The translations under genes were made by a program, and so were the position numbers. 64,000 bases of DNA from Euphorbia lathyris (lineage: Eukaryota; Streptophyta; Magnoliopsida; Malpighiales; Euphorbiaceae), in assembly GCF_963576675.1 (NCBI RefSeq), contig NC_088911.1, positions 82,985,256 through 83,049,255 on the forward strand. The letters are read 5' to 3'. Below are positions 35,260 to 47,440 of the stretch, in pieces. A model generated the notes under the pieces. That model worked only from the letters and a program-made list of their open reading frames with translations, was not told where the DNA came from and did not search any database. Each line of letters opens with the position of its first letter. Positions within the stretch are counted from its first letter, which is position 1.

Positions 35260-36270
35260 CATGAGTAGAAATATACTTTATACTAACTTCTTTACATGCC
35301 ATTAACTCTCTAACAAAATGATACTTAATCTGTATATGCTTCATCTTGCCATTTGATCTTTGGAAAATGCTATAGTATGTTGAATATCACAGTTTATTAC
35401 TACGAGTGTATTGGAGTTGGCTAGATTTAGGTGGTTCATGAATTTGCTCACCCACACTGCCTCTTATAATGCAAATGAGTATGACGCATACTCTACTTCC
35501 ATGATGGATAAAGCTACACCATTTGTTTCTTGTTGCTCCATGATATAGCTTCATTGCCAAGCAAGAAAACGTAACCTGATGTGGACTTTCTTTTGTCTAG
35601 GTCTCCTGCCAATCAACATTTGTGTATCCTCTTAAGTTGAGATTCTTCCTTAATAACATAAAGAATAATATTTTATTGCCTTGAGGTGCCTCCATATCCT
35701 ATTTAGGACTAACCAATATGTTTTTCCTGGACTGGACTGATATCTACTCACTATCCCAATGACATGATAGATATCGAGCGTACATTGTGTATATTAGACT
35801 ACCTACATCACTGGTGTAAGGTACCTTTTTCATATAGTCCACATCTTGTTGTGTTTTAGGACAAGGATTCGTACTAAGGATCAAATCCTTGGACATAAGA
35901 CTATCTATGAGCTTGCAATTCTTCATACTGAATCTATCTAGAATCCTGTTCACATAAGTCTTTTGAAACAGTCACAACATGTTCTTTGACCTATCTCTCG
36001 GAATATTAACGTCAAGAATGTATGTTTCTCTTATATCTTTCATCTCGAAACTTGAGCTGAGCTAAGTCTTAACTTGATCCACATGTACTCAATGTCATTT
36101 CCCGTTATCAGGATGTCATTGACGTACAATGACAAAATAAGAAATTTTCTACTCGAGCTCTTTATGTAAATGTTGGTATTCTTCAATGAATTTGCAATGA
36201 TTCGATATCATCTCAGTAAGAAATCGAATGTACCATTGCCTAGAAGACTGTTTGAGAATATGTATATATA
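35260..36270 (-). pseudogene. Copia RT/RNase H remnant (third Copia)
   Basis: The minus strand reads LYVNDILITGNDIE near 36125-36090 (YVDD box changed to YVND), then MNRILDRFSMKNCK, PCPKTQQDVDYM and VPYTSDVGSLIYTMYA (35953-35750), then RNase H pieces VALSIMEVEYAS and FSKDQMAR (35540-35330), with many stops. No LTRs or other domains found around it. Confidence 0.8.
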
Positions 36271-38489
36271 CATCAATGTATCCTCTTTAAAATGATTACG
36301 TGTAAGTAAATTATTTATAGAACTAATCTATTTAACACCATATTAACACTTTTTTGATATTTTTTTTATATATAATAATATGAAATATATACGACTTGCT
36401 GAGGAGCTTTTTGCAAGGGAGACCGAGCAAGTGGGAAAAAGTTCTTCCAACTTCAAACTTTGCCTATAAAAACGATGTGAATCGGCCGTAAGGAGGGAAG
36501 TAACTATTCGAAGTGGTGGATGGGTGTAAAGTCTAATTTGCAACCTATTCCAAGCATGACAAAATTAGATCATCGTTCACTTGAAATTCATAAATTATTC
36601 CCGAATCTATATTGAAGCCACCAATTAGCACGCGTTTGACGAATCATTTAAACGATAGACTTTTGTTCCATTAAAATCATTTGATTGTTTGATAGGAGGG
36701 GATAAATAAATCATGACACCCAATACGAACTCATACCAAAACATAAAGTATGAGATTTGAGATCTTATATTTCAAGAACTATTGAACTAAGAGTATAAAA
36801 TCATTTTGCTCCCTTAACGGTTTTAAAGGAAGTGAAAAGAAAAAGAAAAGAAGTACCTAATAATTTGGATTTGGATTTGTATGCTTAGCTACATAATTGT
36901 TTCTTGTATGTCTATTTTCAGAAAAAGAAAAAGAGAAAAATGTTTTATTATTTTTGAACTTAGTTGCAATTCAATTGGAGAGACAAAAGATGCTCCATAC
37001 AATATACAAGAAGCTTATATATGGACTAGTCTCTCGGAATTGATTGAAAAATCTCATCGTTTCTATTGTTAGAATAGCTGTGTTAGCGAAAATTTTCTTT
37101 GAAGTTGTTGAGATGGTGATAGAGATGACACTGTTAGAATAACAATGTAACTGATAATATAAACATTGTCGGTTCTTACGTATTAAACTGTTTGATGTTT
37201 GAGATGGAATCTTCTCCAAAATTATATCATTAAAACAAAATTTTAGGGATAAAATCTCTCTAAAATTCTATTAAAATAGAATTTATTTATAGAGAATGAG
37301 AACCTAATTGAAATATCATATATAAAATATGGGCAAATTGACCTTTAAGCCATATAGAACTTATAATATATTTTGATATGAGAGAGAAATAAAAAAAGAA
37401 ATGGAAAGGGTTAGATTTGAATGTTGGATTCTTTCATTGATTTTTATTAAATACATAATGGTAGAGTTTCTTTGGGCTATTTGATTGGATTCATTTATTG
37501 GGTATCTTTTAATAAGAAGACAATAAGGGATATTTCTTAGTGGGCCACCACCCTTAGAAGAATCATATCATATTATTTGACACTTGTAATCGTCACAACC
37601 CCCACGGCCCACACCACACCACAGCCACTAATTATCAATTATTATACTCTAATTCTAATTTTAATATTAATAATTGGGAAACTGGTAATTATGTCATCAA
37701 CCTTTATTTAAAATTAAAATTAAAATTAAAATCCTAGCTAATAAAATTTCATGACATCTCCTCTTCCTTAGTTTTTCATTCATCATTTCCTTCTTTTTTA
37801 TATTAGATATGTCCAAATTTTGTGATTATTTTAGTTTCTATTTACAGTATAATAATAATTTTACGTTTTTTTCTTGCATATATTAAGATTTATATTATTA
37901 GTTTCCTGAATCAATTTTTTTTTGTACAATTCAACCTTCTTGGGTTTGAAATTGTTTTCTCAATATATATATATATATATATATATATTTGTGATTTGGT
38001 ATGGTTACGTAAAAACCACGAGTAAGTTGGGGTGCTAGCATAATTTTGTACTTTATATTTTGAATTATATCCTTATTACTAATAATTTATTATAATACTT
38101 TTTCATATCAAATCTTACCAAACATTAGATTAGATTATTAACATTTCATCCAAAGAAAGCGTGGAAATATCATTTGTGAAGCTGAAAATGACCTAACAAA
38201 TACAATCATGCAGTTTTGTTTCAAAAGTATTGTTAATAAATGTTCTACTTTAATACTAATTATCTCTCTTAGATTATCTATATAAAGAAAATTTATTACA
38301 TCAACTAGTTGCTGATTATGCCAATCAAATTTTAACATAATGGATTCAAAAATAAAATCTAATTCCACCTCTAAACACTCACATTTGCAAGTCTATTTTT
38401 TTCTTAAATGTTTTTTTTTTAATTCATTTCCATCTGCTATTCTAAAGTTTCATGGGATGAAATAAAATATAATAAAATTATTAAGGAAT
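36271..38489. other. AT-rich intergenic, no gene recognised
   Basis: Contains a TA microsatellite at about 37964-37988 and low-complexity AT DNA. Short open frames (for example 36343-36543, 36971-37219) lack any family resemblance known to me. Confidence 0.5.
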
Positions 38490-39378
38490 ATAAAAGAAGT
38501 GAAGAGAGTAAAATGTTGGAATTAATCATGAGACTAATGACAATATTAATGGAACAATTAATAGGACATTTAATTATAAAGGAAACGTAATTCATGGGTC
38601 AGTTACTAGAGAAATGATCAAAACAGTTGAACAAACTCTCATATTTAGTGATATTAATTGTGGGACTAATGACGATAGTAACAGAATAATTAATGACAGT
38701 TGCTTACGAAGGATACATAAATCATGGATCAGAACGTGAGACTAGAGAAAATATTGTGGTTATAGAAGTAAAACGTAGAACGAAAGAAGATGTTTTAAAT
38801 GAGGGGGAGGATGCAGTTTCAAATAATACTCTAATTGTGGATCCAAAAAATAGGTTTTAAGTGGGCTTTACTGGACAGACCCACCCATCATTATGAGTCG
38901 ATTAGTCTGGAACTGTCGTGGACTGGGCAACCTATGAGCAGTTGGCGTTTTAATGGATCTTGTCCAAAATTACAAATCATTTATTATTTTTTGTTCTCGT
39001 ATTGCTGGAAACTTTTCGGTCAGGGAAGGTGAAGCTATTGGTATTCGAGAGACTCTTAGGTGGATCAAACTCAAGGGTTTGGATGGTGTGGAGGTGGGGT
39101 CAGATGCATTGTCAGTGGTGGAGCATATGCATCAAACATACTTTCGTTCTTCTTATGGTTCAATTATAAACGATTATAAAAGTCTTACTTCTAGTATCAA
39201 TGATATTTCTGTCAGATTTATAGGCCGTTCTGCGAATGAGATGACTCATGCTTTAACTAGATCTTCTCATTCCTTGTCAGAACTTGTGGAGTAGGGTACT
39301 GTCCCTCCATTTTTATTTTACATTCCTTGTATGTTCATTCTATTTAATGAAACTTATTTTTTTTAAAAAAAAATAAAA
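38490..39378 (+). mobile_element. Internally deleted L1 LINE derivative
   Basis: At 38893 an L1 ORF2 start is readable (MSRLVWNCRGLGNL, TGA, AVGVLMDLVQNYKSFIIF), the hallmark N-terminus of plant L1 endonucleases. In the same frame it passes directly into the C-terminal RNase H-like domain (GEAIGIRETLRWIKLKGLDG, VGSDALSVVEH, RSANEMTHALTRSSHS), ending at a stop at 39294 and followed by a 3' tail with A-run at about 39357-39378. The bulk of endonuclease and all RT are missing. Upstream, 38515-38760 holds a diverged tandem duplication (ATTAATCATGAGACTAATGA / ATTAATTGTGGGACTAATGA), possibly the ORF1 end. Confidence 0.78.
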
Positions 39379-40027
39379 AATACATATTCCGTTTAGTTGA
39401 TGGAATGAGATAAAATGGACTAACTAATGTTGTAATTCAATTGACAATCTTACCCTCAAATCTAATTTTTTATTTACTTTAAGAGTTTAATTATTACCAT
39501 TAATTATTCAAATATTTAATACAAATTATTTAAATAAAAACGTGAAAACATAAAAAGGAAAAAAAGCCGTGAAAACAGTAAAATGTGAAAAATGTGAAAA
39601 GCGATTAAAACGCAAAAGTTTCTTATTTTTCATTTTCTCCGTTTTCATGTTTTTACTATTTTTCACATTTTTCTGTTTTTCATGTTTTCGCATTTTAACC
39701 GTTTTCTCGTTTTTTTTTTCATTTTTTCGTATTTTTTTGCATTTTATCATTTTCCACATTTTTATTGTTTTTCAAAGAAAATATTAGTTATAATATATAT
39801 TTTGATGGGATATTAGTTACTCCATCCATTCTAAATTACATGTCATTTAAGAAAAAAAGAAAAATTCAGAATTATAAGTTGTTTTTACTCAATTTCACTC
39901 ATTTTCTCAAAATTTTCCTTGCTAAAAATTCTCCTTTTGATAACGCTTCTTTCCAAGAAAATTGAAAGTTTATTAGAAAATATTGGGTGAGAATAGAGAG
40001 AAGATTGTGTCACTTTACATATTTATC
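39379..40027. other. Intergenic: low-complexity inverted stretch and MITE remnant
   Basis: 39540-39780 is T/A-rich with GTGAAAAC / GTTTTCAC-type inverted motifs. Near 39818 CTCCATCCATTCTAAATTACA resembles a Stowaway-type terminus; the CACTA element inserted downstream and no matching right end was found. Confidence 0.4.
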
Positions 40028-40756
40028 CACTACAAGAAAATGCTCTATCACCGACAGATCTCACCGACAAAAAATTTAGTGTCGGAGATACCGACAGAAA
40101 TTTAGTGTCGGTCATCACCGACAAATATCCCTACACATATTTCAAATGTCTCGGTAAATGAAGGCGGGATTTTTCCTGCCCCATTTACCGACATATATTG
40201 TCGGAGATGAAACTTGTAGGAGATGTCACCGACAAATGTTGTGTACGGACCGACAGATTTGTGTCGGTGATTATGATATTTTATAAATTAAAGCTTCATA
40301 AAAAAACAATGAAAAGTTAAAATCATTATTCATTATCTTTACTAATCATAAAGTTTCTATAAAAAAAAAATAAACAAGAAATTAATATTATTCTTTTTAG
40401 TAATAAAAGAAATAATGTATAAATATACAAAGTCACGCACACACCTTATTCATCAAACTTTACTGGTCATAATTTTTTAATAAAAAAATTAAAAAATAAA
40501 TTAATATAGAAGAGTTGAAGTGCAAGCCCTAATTCATACCTCCTCATGTCGCCGCCCAATTCTTTTCTTTCCCCTGGTTGATTTTTTTTAACCCTACTAC
40601 CGCGTCTTCCTCGTCTCCACCAACACCTGCACCAGTTTTTACGAACACCGGCGCCTGATGCTTCTTATCTACAACGCACTTCTCTTTACCTCTGTTCCGG
40701 TTCACTTCTCCAACTTCTGAGTGATCCCAAAATCTGGCGGGTCCTCGATCTCCGAT

Positions 40757-40890
40757 CTCTAGGTACCGATCTCACAGTCCTTAGTACTTGCTTTTCATTT
40801 GATGTTTGTTATGGTTATGCATTCTCTAGGTACCGATCTCACAGTCCTTAGTGCTTGCTTTTCATTTGATGTTTGTTATGGTTATGTATT
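40757..40890 (+). repeat. 67-bp tandem duplication inside the CACTA
   Basis: CTCTAGGTACCGATCTCACA starts at 40757 and at 40824; the copies differ at very few positions. It follows CT-rich sequence that looks like a host 5' leader ending AG and a donor-like GTACCG. Confidence 0.9.
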
Positions 40891-41552
40891 GGTTGTGATT
40901 ACTGTTGTAGGGGGTGCTATTTGTTATGGTTATGTCTCGAAATCCAGGTTCCTCCTTTATCTTTGTCTTTGTCTTTCATACTGTATCATAATCTGTTTGC
41001 ATCCTGTCATAATATGGTAAATTGAATTTTCATTCTATTAAACCTTATTTTAGACAACAGTGGACCTATTTTCATTTTTTATTTTTTCTGGATTGAATTT
41101 TTGGCGAAGTTGAAGCTCCAAAAGAATTAAAATGAATTTTTTATGTATTCATTATTAGCAGTTATGTTCATGATAGTTGAGAAAGTCAAAGAAGTGAATG
41201 CGAATCCCAAGTCCAAACAGATCCGAGGAAGCTGCTGCGAAGAAGGAAATTGCATCTCCCATTTACTGGTATTCATATTTCACTCGTCTCCAACTGGCCA
41301 AGGTAACAAACAAAAGGTCTTTTGCCTCTTCTTCTTACACATATACAAGTGGGTGCTTTAATCTGATGTGGAGGTTTGAATGAAATTCCCAACAAAACAG
41401 GGTTTAAGCTGTTTATGGTGCCTTACATTAAGAATTAAGATGTATAGATAATTTTGCGTCCATGGCCCTAGATTTGCATCAAAGTGGCTTTGAGCTTGAT
41501 TTAAAAATATTTGGGCTTGTCACTTGAGTAATTATTTGTTTATTATTGACAG

Positions 41553-41719
41553 TTAATATAATTTGGAGAAAATGTGTGCACATTTGATGATGGAAGTAGC
41601 AAAGGATGAATTATCTACCCTGGTGAGGGGATTTTATGCTCAACTCGTAATTGTGAAGGATTTAATCACTTAGTTTGTGCAAAGGAATGGCTTCATGTCT
41701 CAAATACAAGAAAATTTGT
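41553..41719 (+). pseudogene. Possible captured exon with a PHD-like Cys/His pattern
   Basis: Bounded by an acceptor-like TTATTATTGACAG and a donor GTAAGT. The frame reads FGENVCTFDDGSSKG, one stop, IIYPGEGILCSTRNCEGFNH and LVCAKEWLHVSNTRKFV. The CSTRNC...H..C...W spacing resembles a PHD or related zinc finger. The single stop indicates decay. The gene of origin is not identified; it could also be a chance open stretch, but the co-occurrence of splice sites and a zinc-finger spacing favours capture by the CACTA. Confidence 0.45.
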
Positions 41720-42922
41720 GTAAGTTCTAGTTGTTTGTGCTTTTAAGTTTTATGGTATCTATCTAGTTAATTAAGCATTGAATTTTTATGGTATTTGAGA
41801 TATCTTTGTTTGTTCTTGTGATTTAGTTTTCCACATAATGATCCTCATAATTACAGGTTCAAAAATCACCAATCTGCAATTCTGATTATACTTGGGAGTT
41901 TACAGATATATGGGCAGTTTGGTGCTAGTAACAAATGCATGGGATAAACATGTAGAAGAAGAGGCACAGGCTAAGGAGTGAGACTACGAGAGATATTGAA
42001 CACGCCACATGTTGACAGGCCAAGGACTGATAATAGCATGTTCCTAGAGGTTGATAGCACTTGAAGGTATTTCAGAACTGTTTTTATATGTACATAAAAC
42101 TTCAAGTGTACATTTGCTCTCTTAGTTCATGTAGCAATTACATTCATTTCATATTTTCATGATTATCTGGAGTCTAATTCATAAAATTTGGACTTCTAAC
42201 TTAACAGATGTTTTAGTATTGTAGGTTATGTTAGGGTATGTTGGACATAAAACCTTTCTATGTGACAAAACTCCATTATATTTATATTTATAGGCTTAAT
42301 ATACCAGTTTTCTTATACTTGTCCAAATTATCCTATTGCCCCTTGAAATTGCTTATGATGACCTCTTTGCTTTCTAAACTTACTTAAAATGACTTATTGG
42401 GTCCTGAAGTGGTTATAATGTTCCGTTAGCCCCTCTAAACTTCCGTCATGCCAAGTCAATTTTTTATACACCTATAGCTTAATGAGTTATGTTTTTCCTC
42501 ATATAAGAAGTTTTTTTAATGTTAATAAGATATCATTGCCCTGCAATTTTATTACTAGAGAGTAATTTGTTGATTTACTCAAGTTAGAATTGTAAAGTCA
42601 GATGTGGATAATTTTTCCATCTAAATTCAAGCCACATGTATGGTTTGAAAATGGTTATTGATTAGTATATGAGGTTGTTATGGATAGTCTAAATCAATAT
42701 CAATACCTAATAATGATGTGTCACTAATTAGGCTCAAGATCCATGATCAGATTTCAGGATGTTAAACAAGCAAATGGGACGAATCAGCCGTATCGGAACT
42801 CATGGAAAAGATAAGGTTATTATTTATAATGTTTTAGCAGACAGCAAGATATTATGCTGCTATCTATCTGCTGTTAGGCAGTTTATTGAATTTTTTTTAT
42901 CTCATATATAGGCATTGGACAT

Positions 42923-43030
42923 GAGGGCGAGCCTTGGCGCAACGGTAAACGTTGTTGTCGTGTGACCAAGAGGTCACGGGTTCGAGTCTTAGGAGTGGCC
43001 TCATTCATGATAAATAGTACTTGTAAGGCT
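42923..43030 (+). mobile_element. tRNA-derived SINE, partial, inside the CACTA
   Basis: Starts GAGGGCGAGCCTTGGCGCAA with an A-box-like TGGCGCAACGGT and B box GGTTCGAGTC, nearly identical to the full copy at 61410; similarity fades after about 90 bp. Confidence 0.8.
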
Positions 43031-43190
43031 GGCTTGTTAAATTTTGATGGTTATTGTAATTGTTTGCTTGCATTATTCGCTATGGGAATCTAGTCCGATT
43101 TTATAATGTAATTAAGGGTGATTTTATCTAATCCAATTTTAACCATACCATTATTGATTTCTATGCAATTTTTAATTTTTATATTGTTTG

Positions 43191-43195
<5 letters not shown>

Positions 43196-43250
<55 letters not shown>
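43196..43250. repeat. AT dinucleotide microsatellite
   Basis: About 27 TA repeats inside the CACTA. Open frames reading YIYIYI across it are artefacts. Confidence 0.95.
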
Positions 43251-43255
<5 letters not shown>

Positions 43256-43861
43256 GCTTCCTTCAATCCAAATAAAGTGACTAAAAAGAAATTATATAAA
43301 TGATTTTGAATATATTTTACGATTTCCGACACAATTGCCGACCAATATCTGTTTGTAAATTATTTAAATTAATATTTTGAAAAAATAGATCACCGACACA
43401 TATGGGTCGGTGATGTAGTCGGAATGTCCGACGGAAGTCACCTACTAAAAGTAGTCGGTATTTCCTACACAAAACACAGACTGAAAATTGTGTCGGTGAT
43501 ATTCATGTGTCGGTAATAAATTATCGCAACTACTTACCTACGAGGTCAACACCGAGACATCAATAATTGTCGGTCTTCCGTCGGTGATCATGATCACAGA
43601 CGCAAATTTGCTAATCACCAACGTATATTTCCGTCGGTGATAGCTTTTTTTTCTTATAGTGATCTATTTCAATTGTATTGTAATTAATGAGAAGGAAGTG
43701 AGTATTGTGTGAGAACTAGTCATCAAGAATGAGATTATAATGTAGTATTATCTTTTTAAGCCTTAATAGGGGGGATATGGTATAGTTATTTTTAGGCTAA
43801 ATTAAAGAATCGAAAGGCACAAAGATTCTTCAAATCTAGTCATACCATTTTGTTATATTGA

Positions 43862-43984
43862 CAATTTCAAAAAACTGTTCATACTATGAACATAGTATGC
43901 TGGCGATCGGGCAAACGTGCCCCCATCGCTAAAGGTAGTGGTAACCAACTAAAGCAACAAACCACCTTAAAAAAACTATAAATA
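43862..43984 (+). promoter_or_regulatory. Possible promoter: palindrome and TATA box
   Basis: CATACTATG AA CATAGTATG forms a perfect 9-bp palindromic pair (43880-43899). A TATA-like CTATAAATAAA lies at 43977-43987, about 640 bp before the acidic coding segments. Inferred only. Confidence 0.35.
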
Positions 43985-44207
43985 AAACCTAAAGCCTTCA
44001 TTCTAAAAGACCAACCAACAATTCCAAAAAATAACTTCAATTCAATCCTTTAGCAACCTGTTTTTAATTCTTTTACGTTCAATTGTCAAACTGCGAGTAT
44101 AAAAGTTATCAATTCCATAGATCAAAGCTCATTGAAATCATTTTCTATCTAGTTTATAGGTTATGTCCAATCATTTTCTATCTAGTTTATAGTTTATGTC
44201 CAATATT

Positions 44208-44600
44208 TTTCCGTTTCCCTTTCAGACTATTTAAAATCTGGTTTTGCTCTCGATCTTTTATAAACATTCGTTCATGACTTCCTGAAGTTCAATTGAGCCT
44301 TCCGTTTTGCCTGATTCAGTATCCGAAAACTCATTTTACGAGCTAATCTTTGCACGTGAAATTCTTTTACACAATCAGCTCAACCTTTACATATTCTGCC
44401 CATTAATTTCGTTTTAAAGTTTCTGATCCTTTAAAGTCGGTTCTCACTTTCGACTTCTGATAAACATTTGTTACTGACATTCTAAAGTTTATATTAGCCT
44501 TTTGTTTTACCTAATTCTATGTTTACAAACCCATTTTACAGTCCATTCTTCTATCCCTAAATCATTTTACATAATCTGCCCAACTTTTATACAATCTACA
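44208..44600 (+). repeat. Diverged tandem duplication of about 200 bp
   Basis: Two copies share, in order, a CTCGATCTTTTATAAACATT / TTCGACTTCTGATAAACATT block, GCCTTCCGTTTTGCC / GCCTTTTGTTTTACC, ACTCATTTTACGAG / ACCCATTTTACAGT and a CAATCAGCTCAAC / TAATCTGCCCAAC block. It lies in the leader before the acidic frame. Confidence 0.7.
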
Positions 44601-44621
44601 CAGTAAGAATCCACTCTAGAA

Positions 44622-45297
44622 ATGTTTCCCATAGACGTGAATCCCTTGAAATCAATGGAGTTTCTATGGTGTCTTGACATGAATGAGAAGGTAGTTGTAC
44701 AAGCCCAAGAAGAGGAGGAAAATATATCTCATGACCTCGATTCTGATTTCAGCTATGAGGATGACGACCTATCAGAAACTTCTAACTCGGGGGCATCCAT
44801 GAAGCACCTGTAGAAATTCAAGAAGTTGAGGAAGATGTTTCTTGGAGCTATGATTCAGAATCCAGTCAAGAGGATGAGGTCTCCAACTCGGGGGCATCCA
44901 ATAGGAAGAGGTTCGACAAGAATTTATTTTAGAAGAATCTCTCACTTCTGTAAAATCGTTAAAATCAAAAGATTTTGTGAAAAATTATGATATCAAAGAA
45001 GAAGAAACTTCAGAAACTCAAGAAGGGGATGAAGATATTTTCTACAACTATAATTCACAATTCAGTCTGGATGAAGAAAATTTATGTGATCATGTTTCAG
45101 GGGGCAATCAAGATAAAGAGATCCAACAAGAATTCATGCCAGAAGTACCTCTAATGACGCTTCCAACAACTCATATTTTTCTAGAACCTATGATCACTAC
45201 GAAGCTTGTTAGCTCGAAAGGAAGATCAAATTTGCAATCTATAATTATGTTCGTCCTCAATCTATTTCAGCTTTCCTACTATCTGGATAATTCATGA
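44622..45297 (+). other. Acidic repeat-containing coding remnant, unassigned
   Basis: Two open frames (44622-44813 and 44977-45297) and a frame-shifted piece between them share a degenerate acidic motif: ENISHDLDSDFSYEDDD, EDVSWSYDSESSQEDE and EDIFYNYNSQFSLDEE, the first two followed by SNSGAS. Three repeats of one protein motif in different frames suggest a formerly continuous acidic protein now broken by indels. The second frame ends with a hydrophobic MFVLNLFQLSYYL. I do not recognise the family; it may be an extra frame of a retroelement or a host fragment. Confidence 0.45.
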
Positions 45298-45299
45298 GG

Positions 45300-47427
45300 T
45301 TTTTACTTCTTAACCCTGTCTATTTATTTAGATTCTAGTTTACAATTAAATTTTTCTATTTGGAAGGAAAATCATGAAAATAAGGTCTCTAACATGGAAA
45401 CATGTATTCTTCTTGAAGAAATGTTACTTAACACCTTATGAGATTATGATATGATTTTATACTTACAACATAGTCCATAAGACCATTCGCGACCAAAATA
45501 AGTTGGCATTTTGACCAACATAAAAAAACATAAAATGAAAAATATAGCAGTTTTCAAAATAATAATAAGTTGTTCATATTTTCTACATTTCGTTTCACAT
45601 CTTTTTAGTTATTAGCTTTTATAAAATATATTAATTAACTTGTAAATATATTGTTATATTTTTCGTTCATTAAAAAAAAGTTTTCAAAGTATTTGGACAC
45701 AAATGAGTAATTAAATACAAGATTGAGATGAGGGCATCAAATTGTTGGTATGTGGAAAACGGAATCCACACGCCGAATGGTTCTTCCCATATGTTGTGTG
45801 GGAAGTATACAAAACCTCCTGATCCTAAAAATATATTTCACACACCATGTCACTAACCCGACACGTAGTGTGAGACAAACAATAAAAAGAATATGAAAGC
45901 AATGCCAGTTTGAAGGCAAGACGAGTACTTTCGTTATTCCTTCCTCAACAAGGACAACCTTCAATTTTAGGTTCAAGTTCATACTCTTCAAATCCCAATT
46001 CTCCCTATCAAAAAAAAAAAATCCCAATTCTCAAATTCATCTCAAAAGCTGAGTTAAATTCATATCTTCCAATAATTTTTTTTCCAATTCTATTCTATAT
46101 AATTGTTATCCCGTCATTTAAACCTTTTAGTTTCAACATAATATACGATTCCTAATCATTGATTTAGATTAATTTTACTCATCCCGTAATCTGCTCATCT
46201 TCTTCATTTGCTTCAAGCTCCAACTCACTAACCGAAACACTCAAAACCTCATTATTGTGACATTTTTTGTTCGTAAACCTTATCTAAAACGTATTTGCAA
46301 TCTATTAGTTGATATCAATAATACTCAGAATCAAAATTTTGGTAATTATTGATCTTAAAATCATAATTTCCATCAAACAACTGTTCTAATTAGCTTTTTT
46401 CCTATCTCTACGTTGATATCCAAACTATAAGTATCAGCTTTTATTTCGCTCAAAACGACCTCTTACGGGTTCAATTTTCTCACTCGACATCACCTAATTG
46501 TCATTCGATTTTCCTTGCATTAAATAATTGCTGTTGTTTTCTTTTTCTGTTAATTGGCAAAATTTCACTTCAATCCTTCAACTTTTAAAACAATTCCAGC
46601 ACATCCAATTCTTACATCCAGTTGACCAAATTCCAATCTGATTATTCTAAAAGCCCTATTTAGCTTAGATAAACATTATCCAATCCTATATTCGAGTTAA
46701 TTGTGTCCAAATCAATTTTCACTGTTGTTATAGCTTCAAGTTTTTTCATTAACCCGAGATCCTACAAACAATTTCCATATCATTTTCAAAAACAATCTAT
46801 TGATTCTGAAGTATCAATTATCCTAATCAAATTTAATCCCATCAAACAACTGTTTTGAATAGCTATTTTCTCAAATTTATTCTAACCACCACGACCGATC
46901 ATCGACCATGAGGTCAAGTTTGTTAATATTCATTTATTTTCGCACAATTATCGTGATTTATTTTACCGTATATATTGCTTTATTTTTACAATTTGCTCAT
47001 TTAAATTACTTTTTCAAGTTGTAATTTTTCTGCTTTATTTTTCACATTTCTTAACCCGAAAACAATTGAAAAGAATTACAAAAACAAAATTAAAATAAAA
47101 TCCATGGGCTCAAACGAGGCTCTTATAAAGAGTCCAACTTTGGAAATCTGACTCAGGACTCGCAAAACTTCACGGCTTGCTTATGTTGCTCACTGCAACG
47201 GGTCCAATCTCTTCATTAGCTTCTCTCATCCCGTACGAAAGCGAGGAAGCATGGGGGTTTTCTTGTTCGTAGGAAACTGACAAGTTTCCTAATGGAGGGC
47301 CAAGTCACGAGCGTCTTTCCAAGAAATCAGGGCAGTGATATTCGGTGAATTTTAATAGTAGGCCTAAGTATTGTTCAATGTACCTCTTGCAACTCTAAGG
47401 TTACCTCTAAATTAGAGCCAGCTCAAA
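45300..47427 (+). other. Non-coding region, possibly an LTR or leader
   Basis: No coding recognised. A TGTTGGTATG at about 45744 and a CA two bases before the primer-like site at 47428 could bound an LTR of about 1.7 kb; no second copy exists here to prove it. A small hairpin AGGAAACTGACAAGTTTCCT lies near 47271. Confidence 0.35.
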
Positions 47428-47440
47428 TGGTATCAGAGCA
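47428..47440 (+). other. Isolated tRNA-iMet primer-binding-site match
   Basis: TGGTATCAGAGCA, a perfect match to the consensus used by Copia elements and also by caulimovirids. It is followed by a short open stretch (HDQAIADLCAKIQQQD) that could be the beginning of a gag, cut off by the L1 fragment at about 47700-47820. Confidence 0.55.

Larger units (their letters stand above)
40028..43661. mobile_element. CACTA (En/Spm-type) DNA transposon, non-autonomous
   Basis: Ends are CACTACAAGAAAA and TTTTTTTCTTATAGTG with the 3-bp duplication ATC (40025-40027, 43662-43664). Subterminal regions (40050-40275 and 43385-43645) are packed with CACCGACA / TGTCGGTGA copies in both orientations, the expected transposase-binding repeats. 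No transposase (TNPD-like) coding is visible; the interior holds possible captured host sequence, a partial SINE, part of another repeat and an AT microsatellite. Confidence 0.92.

Noticed and set aside
39526..39787. Lys/Asn-rich and Phe-rich frames on opposite strands
   Set aside because: Low-complexity T/A-rich sequence with inverted motifs; no domain resemblance.
42923..43010. tRNA gene suggested by A and B box motifs
   Set aside because: No complete cloverleaf with anticodon and acceptor stem; a second copy at 61410 has SINE body and target duplication, so both are SINEs.
43090..43332. Frames encoding long Tyr-Ile repeats
   Set aside because: Translation of an AT dinucleotide microsatellite.
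47428..47440. Endogenous pararetrovirus start inferred from the primer site
   Set aside because: The same 13-mer is used by Copia elements, and no caulimovirid movement, coat or polymerase domain is visible nearby.
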